Shown here: piece after piece, positions 34,977 through 47,517 of the stretch | Position numbering within the stretch: the first letter of the stretch is position 1 | Layout: each line of letters starts with the position of its first letter | Source: Camarhynchus parvulus | Lineage: Eukaryota; Chordata; Aves; Passeriformes; Thraupidae | Length of the DNA stretch: 64,000 nt | NCBI RefSeq assembly: GCF_901933205.1 | Contig: NC_044571.1 | Coordinates: forward strand, 55,241,994 to 55,305,993 | Direction of reading: 5' to 3' | Made by a program: the position numbers and the translations under genes | Notes under the pieces: model-generated | Told to the model about the DNA's origin: nothing | Database searches by the model: none | The model's input: the letters and a program-made list of their open reading frames with translations, nothing else

Positions 34977-37900
34977 TATAGATTTCCAGTTTTCCCCTTG
35001 AACCACCAATACTCCTATGAATATTTAACTGTATCGTATTGGATACTGCAGTGTCAAAGAAAGGAAATGAATTTTTCAGTTTTCTAGCATTAGTGCGACA
35101 TTTGTTTTATTTTCTTTAAAGTATTTGGATATGAGGATAATAAATATCATCAACCTGTCACTTCAGCTGGAATTCTGGCCTTCAGTTGAGTCTAAGAGCT
35201 CAAAATATTATATCAAAGTAGTTCTGGACATTTCTAAATAGTATATATTTCTTCATCTAATTAATTGTTGCTGCACCCTCATAAACATGGACTTTATTTA
35301 TTTATTCTAACAGCTTTTGATTTTACTGTGACAGTAAAGTGGCTGGAAACAGTAAGAATAAGTTCTCTTCATCTGCAATATTTCCCACGTTTTTAACTGA
35401 AAAAAATAAAATTAATAATATACATCTTTGTCTAATTTTTACTATTTTTGTAGGAGAATTGTTTATACAAGCATTAATCATATCTGTCTCAAGGTCAACA
35501 GCAGATCAGGAATTAGCTTTTATATGTGAATAAGGTTGGATGAAAAGAAATATGAGTTGCAATTTCAAAATATGTCCTTTATAACCTTGATACTCTGATA
35601 CCGAGAATCTCAGTAAATGGAATTTATTGATCTTGGTATAAATAGTCATGAGTGAAAAACAAAGCAGGAGAGGACTAATTCAGCTTTAATGAGTTCAACA
35701 TCAAGCTATTTAAGAATGGAAATACAAAGATAAATGATCAGAAAAACTGGCAGGAATAACAAAATGATTTTGTATTATTTAGCGTTGTTGCCTACTTAGT
35801 TTAAATTAGAAAAAATTGTCTCAATTTCTGTACTAATTTACTGCAACATTGTTTTGAATTTTCTGAAAAAATGTCCCCAGTTTTGGTTAAGCAATTACAC
35901 TTTCATTACTGAAATTTTGATAAAGAATTCAGGATAAATGTGATACATATGTAGAATTTTAGTGTGTGGTATTTTAATAATAAACTACCAAAATCCATTT
36001 GGTTTTTAGGAGTAGATTAATTTTCAATAATAATAAATATTCAAATGGCTTATGTGTACAACTCAGATGTCTGTTTTCCTCCTTGCTTTACATGCATGAA
36101 TAAAAGATTACAAGGTATACTGAAGTCCTTGAGGAAATTTCTAAGTCTCTGCATAACTTGTAAACTCACCTGTACTGTTGTGAAACTTGTGTAAGGATTC
36201 TGCTGAGAGACAACTGTACACCATGCAAGGACTTCTGAATATAAATGTCAGAAAATTTTATCATGTCACTGTATGGTATACCAAATTGCACCTCTTTAAC
36301 TTATACCTTTATTTTCATTTCCATGAGCTCTAGATATGTATATTGCATTATGAATATAAAATTGATTAAATTTCTGTACTAAATTACTAAGATGTAGGAA
36401 ATATTTACTGTTAACTTTAATTACATTTATTCATTGCACACTCTAGAAGTGTTAATATATTTGTGAGATTTATTTTCCTCAAAATAAGCAGTAAAAGCAC
36501 TGCAATTTCGAGGCAAAATATTGATCTTGTCAGATTAACATGCAGTGCTGAGTGTGCAAAATTAATGATTGTCATATTTGAACTCCTTTGAAAAGATTAT
36601 GATGTTTACAATTTCATCTACGGTAGCAAACCTGTAGGGTATTTGCTAGCTGACCCCAGTGCTTTAAATTCTGAATGAAAAATATACACCACTAAAATCA
36701 GGGTCATGGCTATCAGAATTTTATTTCATACCTTTGATGTTTCTACTGTCAGGAGAATTCAGGTGGATTGCATCCTTCTACTTTTTCCCAGAAAAAGAAC
36801 ACCTAAAGTATTTTCTGAATTCTCCAGTATCTCATCATGTACAATATAGCATGTGTACAACATGAAAGAGTACAATGGTTTGCTAATGAAAACCTTCATC
36901 TTGCTTATTAGGAGCACAGAAAGTATATACTCAAAAGCCAGGCACTTAAATATTATGATATAAGAGGCATAAATAATTCAACTTACTTTATTGAGCTTTC
37001 TGGGACTCTCCTATACAGAAGTAGTCTCATTACTTGTGAGGTGTTTATAAATAATTATAACTATTCCATTTGTCTTTAGGATTTTGCATTTTAAGTTTAT
37101 TGTTTTTCAGAAATGATTTCTTGGGCTATGTTTATGTGTAGTGGGTAGCAAGAATATGACCAATCTTCTAAAAGTCATTAGTAATCAAGCATCAATAATA
37201 CATCTATCAAAAAACGAAGATATCAATACAGTACCTGAATCAAGGAAGTATAGAAGATCTCTGAGGGCATTTGTACACATCAAACCACAATCTCTTCTTC
37301 ACTTATTAGTGAGTCTAAACTGTGTTAAGAATTCGAAGATGCATCCAGTAGATTCTTATTAAACCATACAGAATTTTCAAATAAAGGAATTTGGATACAA
37401 AACTATTTTTTCTCATCCTCATTACTTACCACAGAGTTTGTAGCTTATTTTCCTCCTTATGATGAATCTATCTTTTAATATGATGTTTGTAAGGAAGGAG
37501 AGAAAAGAAAGAAAATAAAAAATCTTGAAAACAAAAAAACCTGTAATTTCCTGGAATACAAACCACTTGTATGTTATTCAACAGCTACCTATTAGTCACA
37601 CTGTAATGGAAGGTAATATTTCACTATTAATGTGTATGAATTTAATTTGAGTGACCTTTTAAATCAGTTTATCTATTTCACAAAGATTTTTTGAAATATA
37701 AATGTTAAAAATTTATAATATTTTATTCAGTGGGGAAATCATTACAGTTCTAAGGAACTGGCAGACCCTTCAGTATCTTGTCTGGAAATAACAGTGATTT
37801 CTCTGTCTTTAATATTTCCTTTTTTTTGTGTGTGAGAACTTACACCATACATTGAAATAAAAAAGCACAGCGTAACATACCATTACACATTTAATAATTA

Positions 37901-39353
37901 ATTTAGAGCAGTTTAGAGCTAGAGCAGTCAATATCTAGACATAACTTGTTACTTTATGTTTTAATGCAAAGAAAGCATTTATTCAAACCCCGCAAATAGT
38001 TAATTTCAGTTTCCAATCAAAAATAGTCTTTACTTGCATTAAAAGGTTTCTGTTTCAGTTTGGCTTTCAAAACAGGATAAATATGTTGCTGCGAATATTG
38101 TGATTTTAAAAAGAGAATGATACAGAAAATCTATTTTCGTTTAATCTTACAATTAAAATTCATTTTGGAGGAAGCACCTTTGTAATGCCATTATATTGCA
38201 GGCCACATACAAAAGGACAAGTATTAGTAATTCCTGTTTGTGTACATAAAGGTGATATAAATAAGAGTTAAATGCCCAGCTCTCATGATATTTATTTTGT
38301 ATCCTTATGTACACTTCCATTCTGTGATGCCTAACTATCAGTAAGCATCACAGAATGGAAGTGACTATCTTATCAGTAAAAACTCTTAGAAATATCTTAT
38401 GCAATAATTTTAAAATGTGTGAGACATAAAAATTACATGTCCCAACATGTGCATTTTGTTCATTGTCTGTCCCTTCCTTATGCATTTCGCCCTTGGATTC
38501 TTTTACTGTCATTTCTATTTCCAGCAAGTCAATAGGATAGATATCCAGATTTCAAAAAGCTAATATAACCCTTCCTGCAAACAAGGTCGTTCCCGAGGAT
38601 AAAATATCACACAGTGTAATTTGCTTAACTGTATCAAATGTCAAACTATAGTTTATACTGTTGGAAAACTTTCTTTAGATGATTGAGTGTGCACCGGTAT
38701 ACACACTATATATTCCTGATGATATCCTTATTAATGATATTGTCAGTAAAAAAATGTATAGCCACATAAGTAGAAACAACAGCTGACATTTGGGAATACC
38801 ACCAAGGTGTTATACAAAGTGGGGTTAAAGAATGTTTTTTCTCCTATACTCTGTAATGTAAGTGCAACTTTTAAAGAACCTTATCACAGCCTAAAGTCTC
38901 TGAACAAGCAAGATTGAGTATGAGAAGTAGTTTTATCTTGGAATAGGGAGAATATTTCAACCAGAATATTTTCTTAAGTCAATATTAAGATTCAACAAAA
39001 GTTTTTTTGTGTCATTTAGTTATTTGTGTAGTTTTATTTAGTTTCATTTTTTGTTTTGTTATTGAATATTTCTGAGTGGTTAAGCTTATGACACTCGCTT
39101 TCAAAATGACATCAACATTTTTTTGCTTCTGCCATTGATCAGAATAAAATTAAATCATGCTTTACTGTATCTTATCTGCACACTTTCCCCAGAAGAATTC
39201 ATAAGAAATGGCAAAAGCCAAACTGGATGGTGTTCATAATTTTAAAAGACAGTTCAGGTCTAGAAAATTCATTCAATAGACCATTAGCATATATAGCTTA
39301 AAGACAGTATTTTTAACTCTTTTTGACTAAGAAAGTAATCTGAAGTAATGAAG
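34977..39353. other. 4.4 kb of AT-rich sequence, no gene seen
   Basis: No gene or interspersed repeat recognised. A perfect stem-loop at 38312-38363 is listed separately. Frames of 64 and 73 codons (35339, 37141) have no domain. Confidence 0.5.
38312..38363. repeat. Stem-loop: 19-bp perfect inverted repeat, 14-base loop
   Basis: CACTTCCATTCTGTGATGC (38312-38330) and GCATCACAGAATGGAAGTG (38345-38363) are exact reverse complements around the 14-base spacer CTAACTATCAGTAA. Mixed base composition makes chance unlikely. It may be a small inverted duplication. A 19-bp stem is shorter than a typical microRNA precursor and I do not recognise it as one. Confidence 0.93.
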
Positions 39354-40072
39354 GACCATAGGGATGCAGAGATCCACCCATGGAGGAGACCCACACTGGA
39401 GCAGGTGGATGCCTGAGAGGAGGCTGTGAACCCATGGTAGGCCTGTGCTGGAGCAAACTCCTGTCAGGGGCCTGGGGACCTATGGAGAGAGAAGCCAACA
39501 TTGGAGCAGGTTTCCTAGTAGGACTTTCTGACCCTGAGGGGGACCCATGCTGGAGCAGGCTGTTCCTGAAGGACTGGACCCCATGGAAGAGTGACCCTTG
39601 TTGCAACAGTTTATGGAGAGCTGTTGTCCATGAGATGGACTCACACTGGAGAAGTTCATGGAGAGCTGTCTCCTGTGGGAGGGACCCCCATGCTGGAGCA
39701 GGGGGAGGACTCCTCTCCCTGAGCAGCATCAGGAGCAGTGTGTGATGAAATGACCATAACCACCATTCAATGTCTCCCTGTGCTGCTGAGGTACAATGAG
39801 GCAGAACTAGGAAGGAGGGAGGGGTGGGGAAATGTATTTTTAAAATCCTATTTTACTTTTCATTATCCAGCCCCGAGTTTTTAGCAATAAATTCAATTAA
39901 TATCTCCAGTTTGAATCTGTTTTTCCCATGATGATATTTGGAGAGTGATCTCTCTTTGTCCTTATCTCAGTTCATGAACTCTTTGTTATACTTTCTCCTG
40001 TCCAGCTGTGGAGAGGAGGGATGGAGAGGATTTGGTGGGTGCCTGGCATCCAGCCAAGGTTAACCCAATAAA
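39354..40072 (+). mobile_element. ERV LTR (family 2, copy C), truncated at its 5' end
   Basis: Plus-strand copy of the LTR family seen at 17618 and 29371. It starts inside the GC-rich middle block (CACTGGAGCAGGTGGATGCC) with several spaced GCTGGAGCA units at intervals of about 40-60 bases. It then continues through an AATAAA polyadenylation signal (39886-39891) into the characteristic end 'GTGATCTCTCTTTGTCCTTA', 'TTTCTCCTGTCCAGCTGTGG', 'GTGCCTGGCATCCAGCCAAG', ending about 40072. The first several hundred bases of the LTR, including the TATA region, are missing. The 121- and 138-codon opposing frames at 39313-39745 arise from the repeated units and are not genes. Confidence 0.88.
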
Positions 40073-40330
40073 CCAGTCAATGAGAATCCTTCTTACCTGG
40101 ATCCATGACACTGGTCTGAACTGGATTTGGAGAGACTGTGAGCCTGACTGGTATGTGGGAAGTGCATGTCTTGCAGAACAGAAATCTATCCACTAACTAT
40201 ACACATCCTGCATATTAAACAAATTTTAGACTACATCTCGCTAATTGGTGACATATAGTCTAAATATAATATATACATATAAAATATAATTGGTGGTTCT
40301 GTTCTTGTATCCACTCCACATAAATAAGAA
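40073..40330. other. Spacer between LTR and CR1
   Basis: Short AT-rich interval. No retroviral primer-binding site or coding remnant recognised after the LTR. Confidence 0.5.
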
Positions 40331-40912
40331 AATAGTGTCATTTGAGTTGGAAAATACCCTTAAAGTCAATTTCAGTGGGAGAACACTGCCAAGTCCATCA
40401 CTAAACCAAGTCTCTAAGCACCACATCTACAAGTCTTTTAAGTACCTCTCGGCTTGGGGCCTCCATTACTTCCATGGACAGCCTGTTCTAAGGCTTGACA
40501 TCCCTTTCGGTGAAGAACGGTTTCGTGATATCTAATCTAAGCCTCCCCTGGCACAGCTTGAGGCCATTTTCTCTTGTCTTATTAGTATTGTTAATTTGTT
40601 AATTGGTTGATGATACTAACCATCTTCTCACTACAGCTTCCTTTTAGGGAGGAATAAGGTTTCCCCTGAGCCTTCTCTTCTTCAGGCTGAACATCCCCAA
40701 CTCTCCCACCACTCTTTATATGACTTGTGTTCCAGACCCTTTCGTTGCTCTTCTCTGGACATGTTTCAGTGTTTCAAAGTTTTTCATGCAATGAGGGCCC
40801 AAAAACTGAGCATAGGAGTTGAGATGCAGCTTCAGCAGTGCCAAGGACAGAGGAATGATCACTGCCTTAGTCCTGTTGGCCCTGCTATTTCTGGTGCAAG
40901 CAATTCCCAGCA
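40331..40912 (-). mobile_element. CR1 LINE 3' fragment, minus strand
   Basis: Inverted CR1: 'GTGTCATTTGAGTTGGAAAA', 'CCATGGACAGCCTGTTCTAA', 'GCCTCCCCTGGCACAGCTTG', 'CCTTCTCTTCTTCAGGCTGA' and 'CTCTTCTCTGGACATGTTTC' occur in order. The terminal ATTCTATG repeat is reduced. A stretch of AT-rich bases near 40585-40625 replaces consensus. The 65-81-codon frames in it are shadows. Confidence 0.9.
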
Positions 40913-42880
40913 TCAGAAATACCCCTTTTTCAGAAATGTCTGGGATCTAGTTCTAGACTAGAGGTAACACATTCCCAGACCTGAATTTATACTATGCATT
41001 ATATTTAATCAATGTTTTCCTTAATTTGTGAATTATTAATTTGTTTTTCAGCTGCAATGTTTTTTGATTTTTTTTGCAGCAGTGAAGTCACTTAGTAGTT
41101 GAATGGTTAGCGGTAAAATAGAAATTAATTCAAAAATCCAAAACCACTCTTTTTTAAAGTGAATAGTCTAAAAGCATAATAAAAATAGTATGTCTTTTTT
41201 ATCAAAACAGGAAATCTAAATCTAGTGTTGTTCTTTCATAATCTGTAAAAAGGTTTGTTTTGTTTTTTTTTCCTGTGGAATAATAACTATTTTAAGATAT
41301 TAGTTGTATACCTCTTATTTTGTTTAACACTTTCTTATCTGTTGCAATAAATGCAAGTACGTACCTCTGTAAGAAAGATAGTGAGGTGGATGCATCCCCC
41401 TGATTGCACTAACTCAGAAATATTTTTTTTTCATATCTGGGGAGTTTCCTTTGGGAATGCTTCATCAATTAACAGAAGTTCATGGATTATTATGTTGCCT
41501 GTGGAATGATCTATTTTCCCTATTGAATTATGCATTATCAAGTTGCCCATATTACTTTTAGAGCCTTGCTATACATCCATTAGTATTCTTAAGATTAGAC
41601 AACAATTAGAATTTAAAATAAAACTTTTGAAACATAACACTTGAGTAATTCTAATTTTGATGCTAGAAATAAACTGATAATGACTTTCCTGAAATATACG
41701 TCTCTACAAATTAATGACATTATATAGAAATGAACTTGAGCATGTGAAGAATTTGATGTGACATTTTCATTATCTGTTAGTTAATGTGTTTCCTCCAATC
41801 CAAGCTAAAATGAAGTTACAGAAATGTGTGATTTTCAGTCACTGGCAATGCAGACAAAGATGCTGTATTCATGGAGGTAAATGCTCAGCAGTTCTACAAA
41901 TTTTGACCTCACAATTCCCTTTTCTTTAATAAGCATTTGTTTTGTTATGTAGATAATGAAAGTACTCCCTTCTTCAGTATTAAGAAAAAAAACTTTTGCA
42001 ATTCAAGAAACTGAATCATTATTTTAAGTTCTGTTACATTATAGTCTTTTAGAGAGAAATTTGCTTACTTACTGAATGCTAGTATGTACCACACTGTTCG
42101 TTTTATCCTTTTTGCTTTATCTATATTATCTCCGCCTCAAGACTGTTTTTTTAACAGCTAGGTTGACCTAATTACTTTAGACCATTTCATTCACCTTCAT
42201 ATGTGTTTTTGTAAAAATGAAATTGCTGTTTCAAATTTATTTCTATAAAATACAATGATAACCAGGCATTGAAGTAGTAAACTATATTCAATGACTAGTT
42301 AAGTTTCCTGAAGATTACCTCAGTGTCAGCCCAAAGACAGTAACATCTGAGCATGAGTGCAAGGATATCCAAACTAAACCTGTGTGTATTGCCTGGGAAA
42401 TTTGTTGGCCACACCAAAACCTATTAGATTGTGTGCAGAAATTGAATAGTATAGATAAATGTGTATGGTTTTTCCCTTTTAGATTACTGGTACATTGTAG
42501 TGTACTTGTTTGTTAGTATAGTATAGCGTAAGTAATTTCTGTTTATTTGCAATCATAGCACTTCAAATAAAGGGGGAAAATGTTATGTTTGGACCAATAT
42601 GAATATAACTACTGAGGACTTTTCTTGAGTTGTAATGCCCCAGCCTACCCAGCAGCCTTTGGGTATGGTAGTTGGATTTACCCTGATCAGTGAGCAGGAG
42701 AAACTACAAAATTCTCTGGAGGTTCAAAACCAACTTTTACACAAAGTTTAGAACTCAAGGGAACAAATCAGTTTGCAAAGTTTGCCTTAGCAAACTTTAA
42801 CTTGCCTCCAGGCACAAAAAAAGCTCTTGACAAGGCAATGACTGGATCTTTACTTGGTCTGACTTAAATATAATTTGAGA

Positions 42881-43142
42881 AGAAGATATGAAGAAGAAAA
42901 ACGAAGAGGAAGAGGATGAGGAAGAGAGAAAGAAAAGAGAAAGAGAAAGAGAAAGAGAAAGAGAAAGAGAAAGAGAAGAGAAAGAGAAAGAGAAAGAGAA
43001 AGAGAAAGAGAAAGAGAAAGAGAAAGAGAAAGAGAAAGAGAAAGAGAAAGAGAAAGAGAAAGAGAAAGAGAAAGAGAAAGAGAAAGAGAAAGAGAAAGAG
43101 AAAGAGAAAGAGAAAGAGAAAGAGAAAAGAAAGAAAGAGAGG
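42881..43142 (+). repeat. Long GAGAAA hexanucleotide microsatellite (homopurine tract)
   Basis: After an irregular AG-rich lead-in, GAGAAA repeats run from about 42938 to 43126 (about 31 units) with one 5-base unit near 42973-42977. Bases 42918-43142 contain only A and G on the plus strand, 225 nt without a pyrimidine. The sequence stays open in several frames on both strands, giving Glu-Lys, Arg-Lys, Phe-Ser and Leu-Phe repeat peptides of 77-119 codons. These are translation artefacts. Such tracts can adopt triplex (H-DNA) structure. Confidence 0.97.
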
Positions 43143-43194
43143 CAGATAATCAACACTGAGATTCAGCATGATTTCTGGGGGTCTTAAATCCAGG

Positions 43195-43530
43195 GTAGTG
43201 GAGCATGTTATGTGCCTATGTTCTGTTCTAGTCTACTGCACACAAGTTTATGCTAATTTCAGAACTAAAGTCTTGTGCCTGCATTTTGCACAGAGACAGA
43301 GCATACCCAGCTGGTCCATGCAGTCAACCACCCTCATTGGAGTGGGGGCTGGCACTGACTTTTCAAAAGATCATGTGTTTCACAGTGCAATACAGGAAGG
43401 CTCCAGGGGGCAGGGGGAAGCCATGCACCATCCCACCTATACAGAGCTTGCCCTGTTCCCTGCTATTTCCCAACTGGTTGATTTGAGCCAGTCAGCCCCT
43501 CCTCCAGTCTCCTGCAATAGTAATTTTTAA
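43195..43530. other. GC-richer segment of unknown origin
   Basis: Less AT-rich than its surroundings and free of simple repeats. Overlapping plus-strand frames (120 and 78 codons) run through it, but neither shows a signal peptide, zinc finger, transmembrane segment or other recognisable domain, and no splice-site arrangement stands out. It could be a decayed mobile element, a conserved noncoding element or chance. Confidence 0.35.
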
Positions 43531-44574
43531 GGGAAGATAAGGCAGTATTTTTTTTTGTATAATACATATACTCCAGAAGCTAAAAATACTTTTTAAAAAA
43601 AGGTAATATCATAAAATAAAACGAAAGAGAACATTGCAGTCAAAAGAAAGGAGGAAGAAACCTTTTCTTTTCATTCTTGACTGCTTGGGATTGGTAGGCT
43701 GCATGCAATGATAGAGTCCGAGTTCTTAAGAATTGTATAGTCTTCATGTAAGAGTTATGACAGGTCTGTCTTCCACATACCCTTATACTCTTTCTGATAC
43801 TGAGGAGTGAAAAAGCAAAGTCTGCAGTGGATAATCGTGAGGATGATCTCAGCCAAAAGTTATAAGCTTCTGACATCATCTGGACAGGGATTTTGAATGT
43901 CTACAGCATTGGAAAATGCTGGAAGGAGGAAAGATAGAAGAACTGTTACCAGAAAGAAAGCAGATGATCATCTTAGATGATGCTTGGAAGGAGATAAAGG
44001 TTGAATAGGTCTCTGGCTCTCACTATGAGCAACCTTCACAGCTGTAATTTGGGATTTTTCACTGCAAAATAGAGAAAATAATGTAAATTAATGTACAATC
44101 AGTATAGACTTGAGTATCATTCTGTGTTTCTATTTAAAGGATAAATTGGAGAGGTATTGAAGTGCTAATAGGGTGTGGTGGGGTTTGGGAGGTGTTGGAA
44201 GTGAAGGTGGTTTTTTTTGTTTGTGGCAGTGATGGAAAATAATTTTCCTATCTAATTAAATAATTTTTCATCTAATTGAAATAAATCTTGATGGTGTTAG
44301 AAATCATTATGCTTAGGTTGTGAAGAGAGAAATATCAGAAGAAATAAGGATTTCATGTATTTTCAAGTTAATTGTGGTGTGAAGTAAAAGCACTCTCAAA
44401 GAGTCATAATTCTTATTCCTGTATTCACAAAGTACAGTATACCACACCACAATGAGACACCAAGGAGTAAACAGTGAGAGAGACAAAAACTGTTACTAAA
44501 GCATTAGTTCAACAACCCAATACTTCTTACCAACACTTTAAGTAAGGGCATGTAATTAAGAAGGCAAATTTTGC

Positions 44575-44692
44575 AGAATATTCTGAGTTGGAAGAGATCC
44601 TCAAAGATCAAGTCCAGCTCTTAACTGAATGGCTCATACAAGGGTTAAGCCTGCATTTTTGTTGTTGTTTGCACCATGCTCTAAACAACTGA
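44575..44692 (-). mobile_element. CR1 3' tail fragment, minus strand
   Basis: 'AATATTCTGAGTTGGAAGAG' followed by 'ATCCTCAAAGATCAAGTCCA' is the inverted CR1 3' terminus, as at 9529. The match fades after about 110 bases and includes a small TTG repeat (TTTTTGTTGTTGTTT). Confidence 0.78.
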
Positions 44693-45237
44693 CCTAGTTA
44701 CAGAATTTACTTTTCCCATTCCCCTGCCTACACTCCCCCTCTATCACTAATTTTGAGATTAGGCAAGGAGCGAAGGAATGGAAGTGAAAATATGATACGA
44801 AATTAGTAAGTATTTCTAAAATCCCTATGGATTGAAGGCCACCACAGCCCATATTCTGTCTCATTGTATTGTCAACACATCAATGGCTTGAGTTCTTTAC
44901 AAATTGAGAAGAGATATAAGAAAAGGTTCTTCAGATCCTTGACTTGTGTTAAAATGAAAACTGAGATCAAGAGCAAATGTCTCTGAAAGGGATAAAAATG
45001 TTTTTTCTATTTGCAGAGGGTGGATGACAATAAAGTCTCTGATGGTATTGACAGGTGTAGTTTTTATGTCCACTTCTATATTCCTGGTCATATTTTCCAC
45101 TTCTGAATTTACTACCAAGGACAGATAACATAGCATTCTACTTTGCTTTGACCAGGAAGCGACTATTTTTTAAGTTCAATAATTTGTATCAACAACTAAT
45201 CTGCTCATACTAGCTTTTGGCTTTTTGGGTTTTTGTT

Positions 45238-45283
45238 AGGGTTTTTTTTGTTGTTGTTGTTGTATTGGGGTTTTTTGGCATAT
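45238..45283. repeat. T/G-rich low-complexity tract
   Basis: GGGTTTTTTTTGTTGTTGTT and following TTG and GGGGTTTTTT units. Confidence 0.8.
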
Positions 45284-46368
45284 TCAGAAATATTTTAATT
45301 TCTGATCATGGCCACATGAGACCATTGATCAAGACTGAATGAAGGCTACCAAAAGCTACATTGTTTTTAACCTTTATGTCCTGTACATTACTGTGATTTT
45401 CATCCATCTAGGAAATTTCCAGGGTTATGCTGTACATACATGATTCTGGAAAATACTGAAGAAATTAAGAATGATTTTTTCAAATGGTACAGCTGCTGTA
45501 TTTACAAAGCCAAGTACATTACGTCAGATTGGACAAATCATACCTCCATTTTTAGTACACATAGACTTGAAATACAAGTGATATTTAAAATTAATGCATG
45601 TCTCAATTTCTTTTAATTGTCATACAATAAAGATTGTGCTCTCATAAGAGATCTGTGAGCTAGTACAGAATTTAATTTGATCTTTTAGCATAAAATGAAA
45701 ACACAGTCCTTAGGGATTCTGACATAATTGAAGTTCATCTCTAATGTTACTGAATTCAATTTGTGTGCAGTTTTCTTTTTTTAAATGAGAAAAAATTGTA
45801 AGACAATTATGCATGTGAAAAGAGAAAGAAAAAGGAGAAAAATAAACTACATAAATTTTCTCTTTTTTATATTTAAACATCAATGCTGACTAAAGTCAAT
45901 GAAATGAGAATAAACGTCGTACAATTTATACTCACACTTCAATGTCTTGAGCTAAGAATAAATTTAGTTTAAAATCTATTTTACTGAGGAAAAACATCTA
46001 GACTCATTCAAGTATATCCAGAATGTAATCCTTTTAATACAGTTGAAAAAATGCTTGAACTTGAGTACATGAAGCTTCTGATGTATGGCTTAATTTTAAT
46101 AATTGCTAACAATGAAATGAAACTTGCACAAAAGTTATATGAATTGAATGTGTTTTGTAAAATTTGCTTCTGTTCATTTACTATGTGCCAAATGCATATG
46201 ATAAAATAAAATTTAAATGAATAAATAAGAATAAAGAAAGGAAAGAAAGAAAAAAAAGCAGATGGGTGGAAAATAAATTGCTGTACTTTCAGATACATAG
46301 TTCAGTGCTTATCTGCACTTCTTATGAGTCACACACCTTTTTATCAAATGAACTACACCAATTACAGT

Positions 46369-46425
46369 GAAGGGAAGGGAAAGGGGAAAGGGAAAAGGAA
46401 AAGGAGAAAAAGAAAAGAAAGAGGA
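46369..46425 (+). repeat. A/G-rich (GGGAAA-like) purine tract
   Basis: GAAGGGAAGGGAAAGGGGAA and similar units, nearly all purine on the plus strand. A second A-rich purine stretch lies at 46206-46256. Confidence 0.85.
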
Positions 46426-47395
46426 GAACCAGAATTACTAAGAAGGAAAGGAAGTATATTAGAACAAATTAGATACAAAAAAATATAAATGAAAGGGCTT
46501 GGTAGAAAATGGCTCTTTAATGCCATAAACAAATTCAATCCAAACTGTTCAGTCGTAAGTTTCTTTCCGAAAAGCTGGGAGTTACTTGCAGGAAATTTGG
46601 TAACACATACTGTTTCTAAAGAAAGTAAACATAGGGTATATATTATGATATCACTGCTGTAGGCATCCTAAGTATAGACGTTCCATACTTGTCATGCAGC
46701 TTTCTAAAAGAAGAGGGAAGAAGAAACACATTCTCCCAACTACTGCTCCCATGTAGTCAAGAGTGATTTTACACTTAAATATATATATGTTTCATTAAGT
46801 TATGGATACGGGGATAAAATTTGTTTAACTATCTTCTGCATCTTCATCTGCATATCAGCTGGAAAGGCCCACAGTTAATCTTCCCAAGCAAAAAAGTTAC
46901 AAAATTTCATGCATTAATGAAAAGAGGTCTGTTTTCATCAAGATCTCTTTTGAGGTAACTGGACAGATTATGATGGCCTGTACCCAGGTTTTTGTGTACA
47001 CTTGAACATTTGGTAAGTATGACAAAAAGGTTTATAAATGAAAACAGTGCAGATTTCTATACTTCAAAAACTTTTTTATAATCATTGGAGAGAATTAATT
47101 TCTTCTAGGGTGAATTTAATTTGAATTCTTGTAGACTATTAACTTTATAGTAAGGAAAAATTAAATAAATAACCATGGGACTACAAAAGAAGAGGGAAAA
47201 GTTTTAGATTCCAGTTTAGAATTCACAGAGATGCCTGACTACGTTCCCGAAATTTGTATCTAAGTTCATGTGAAACATCAGTTACAAAGACTACATCTCT
47301 AATTTATCCTATTACTTCAGGTTTCTAGTTATATCTAAGCATCATTTTGTCTCACAGATGCTTTGAACATCTATGTAAAGCAGTATTTGTGGTGG

Positions 47396-47414
47396 TTTTT
47401 TTTTTTTTTTTTTT
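47396..47414. repeat. Poly-T run (T19)
   Basis: Nineteen consecutive T bases preceded by GTGGTGG. On the minus strand this is an A-run, but no recognisable retrocopy lies upstream of it. Confidence 0.9.
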
Positions 47415-47517
47415 AATTTTTAATAATTTCTTCTACTGTCCTAGCATCCACAAACAGCCATTCCACAGAGGTAGAAAGACTACTTAAATTAGCATTGTTG
47501 CTAAAGAAATGCAAATT

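Larger units (their letters stand above)
40913..44574. other. 3.7 kb without a recognised gene; contains the GAGAAA repeat
   Basis: AT-rich unique DNA to about 42.88 kb, then the purine repeat (separate entry). This is followed by a GC-richer segment at 43195-43530 that includes a 120-codon plus-strand frame (43168-43530) with no domain I recognise. The remainder is AT-rich. Confidence 0.45.
44693..47517. other. 2.8 kb of AT-rich sequence with simple repeats
   Basis: No gene recognised. Contains a T/G-rich tract and two A/G-rich tracts (listed) and a T19 run just before the CR1 tail at 47518. The 96-codon minus-strand frame at 46008-46298 is Phe/Ile/Ser-rich and spans the purine tract. Confidence 0.5.

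Noticed and set aside
39354..39720. CRISPR-like regularly spaced repeats
   Set aside because: The spaced GCTGGAGCA units are degenerate, unevenly spaced and part of an avian LTR; the DNA is vertebrate.
39313..39745. Overlapping 138- and 121-codon frames as genes
   Set aside because: They lie on opposite strands of the same LTR and derive from its GCTGGAGCA-type repeated units.
42797..43187. Highly charged Glu-Lys or Arg-Lys repeat protein, or Phe-Ser repeat protein
   Set aside because: All are translations of the GAGAAA hexamer in different frames and strands; there is no gene structure around them.
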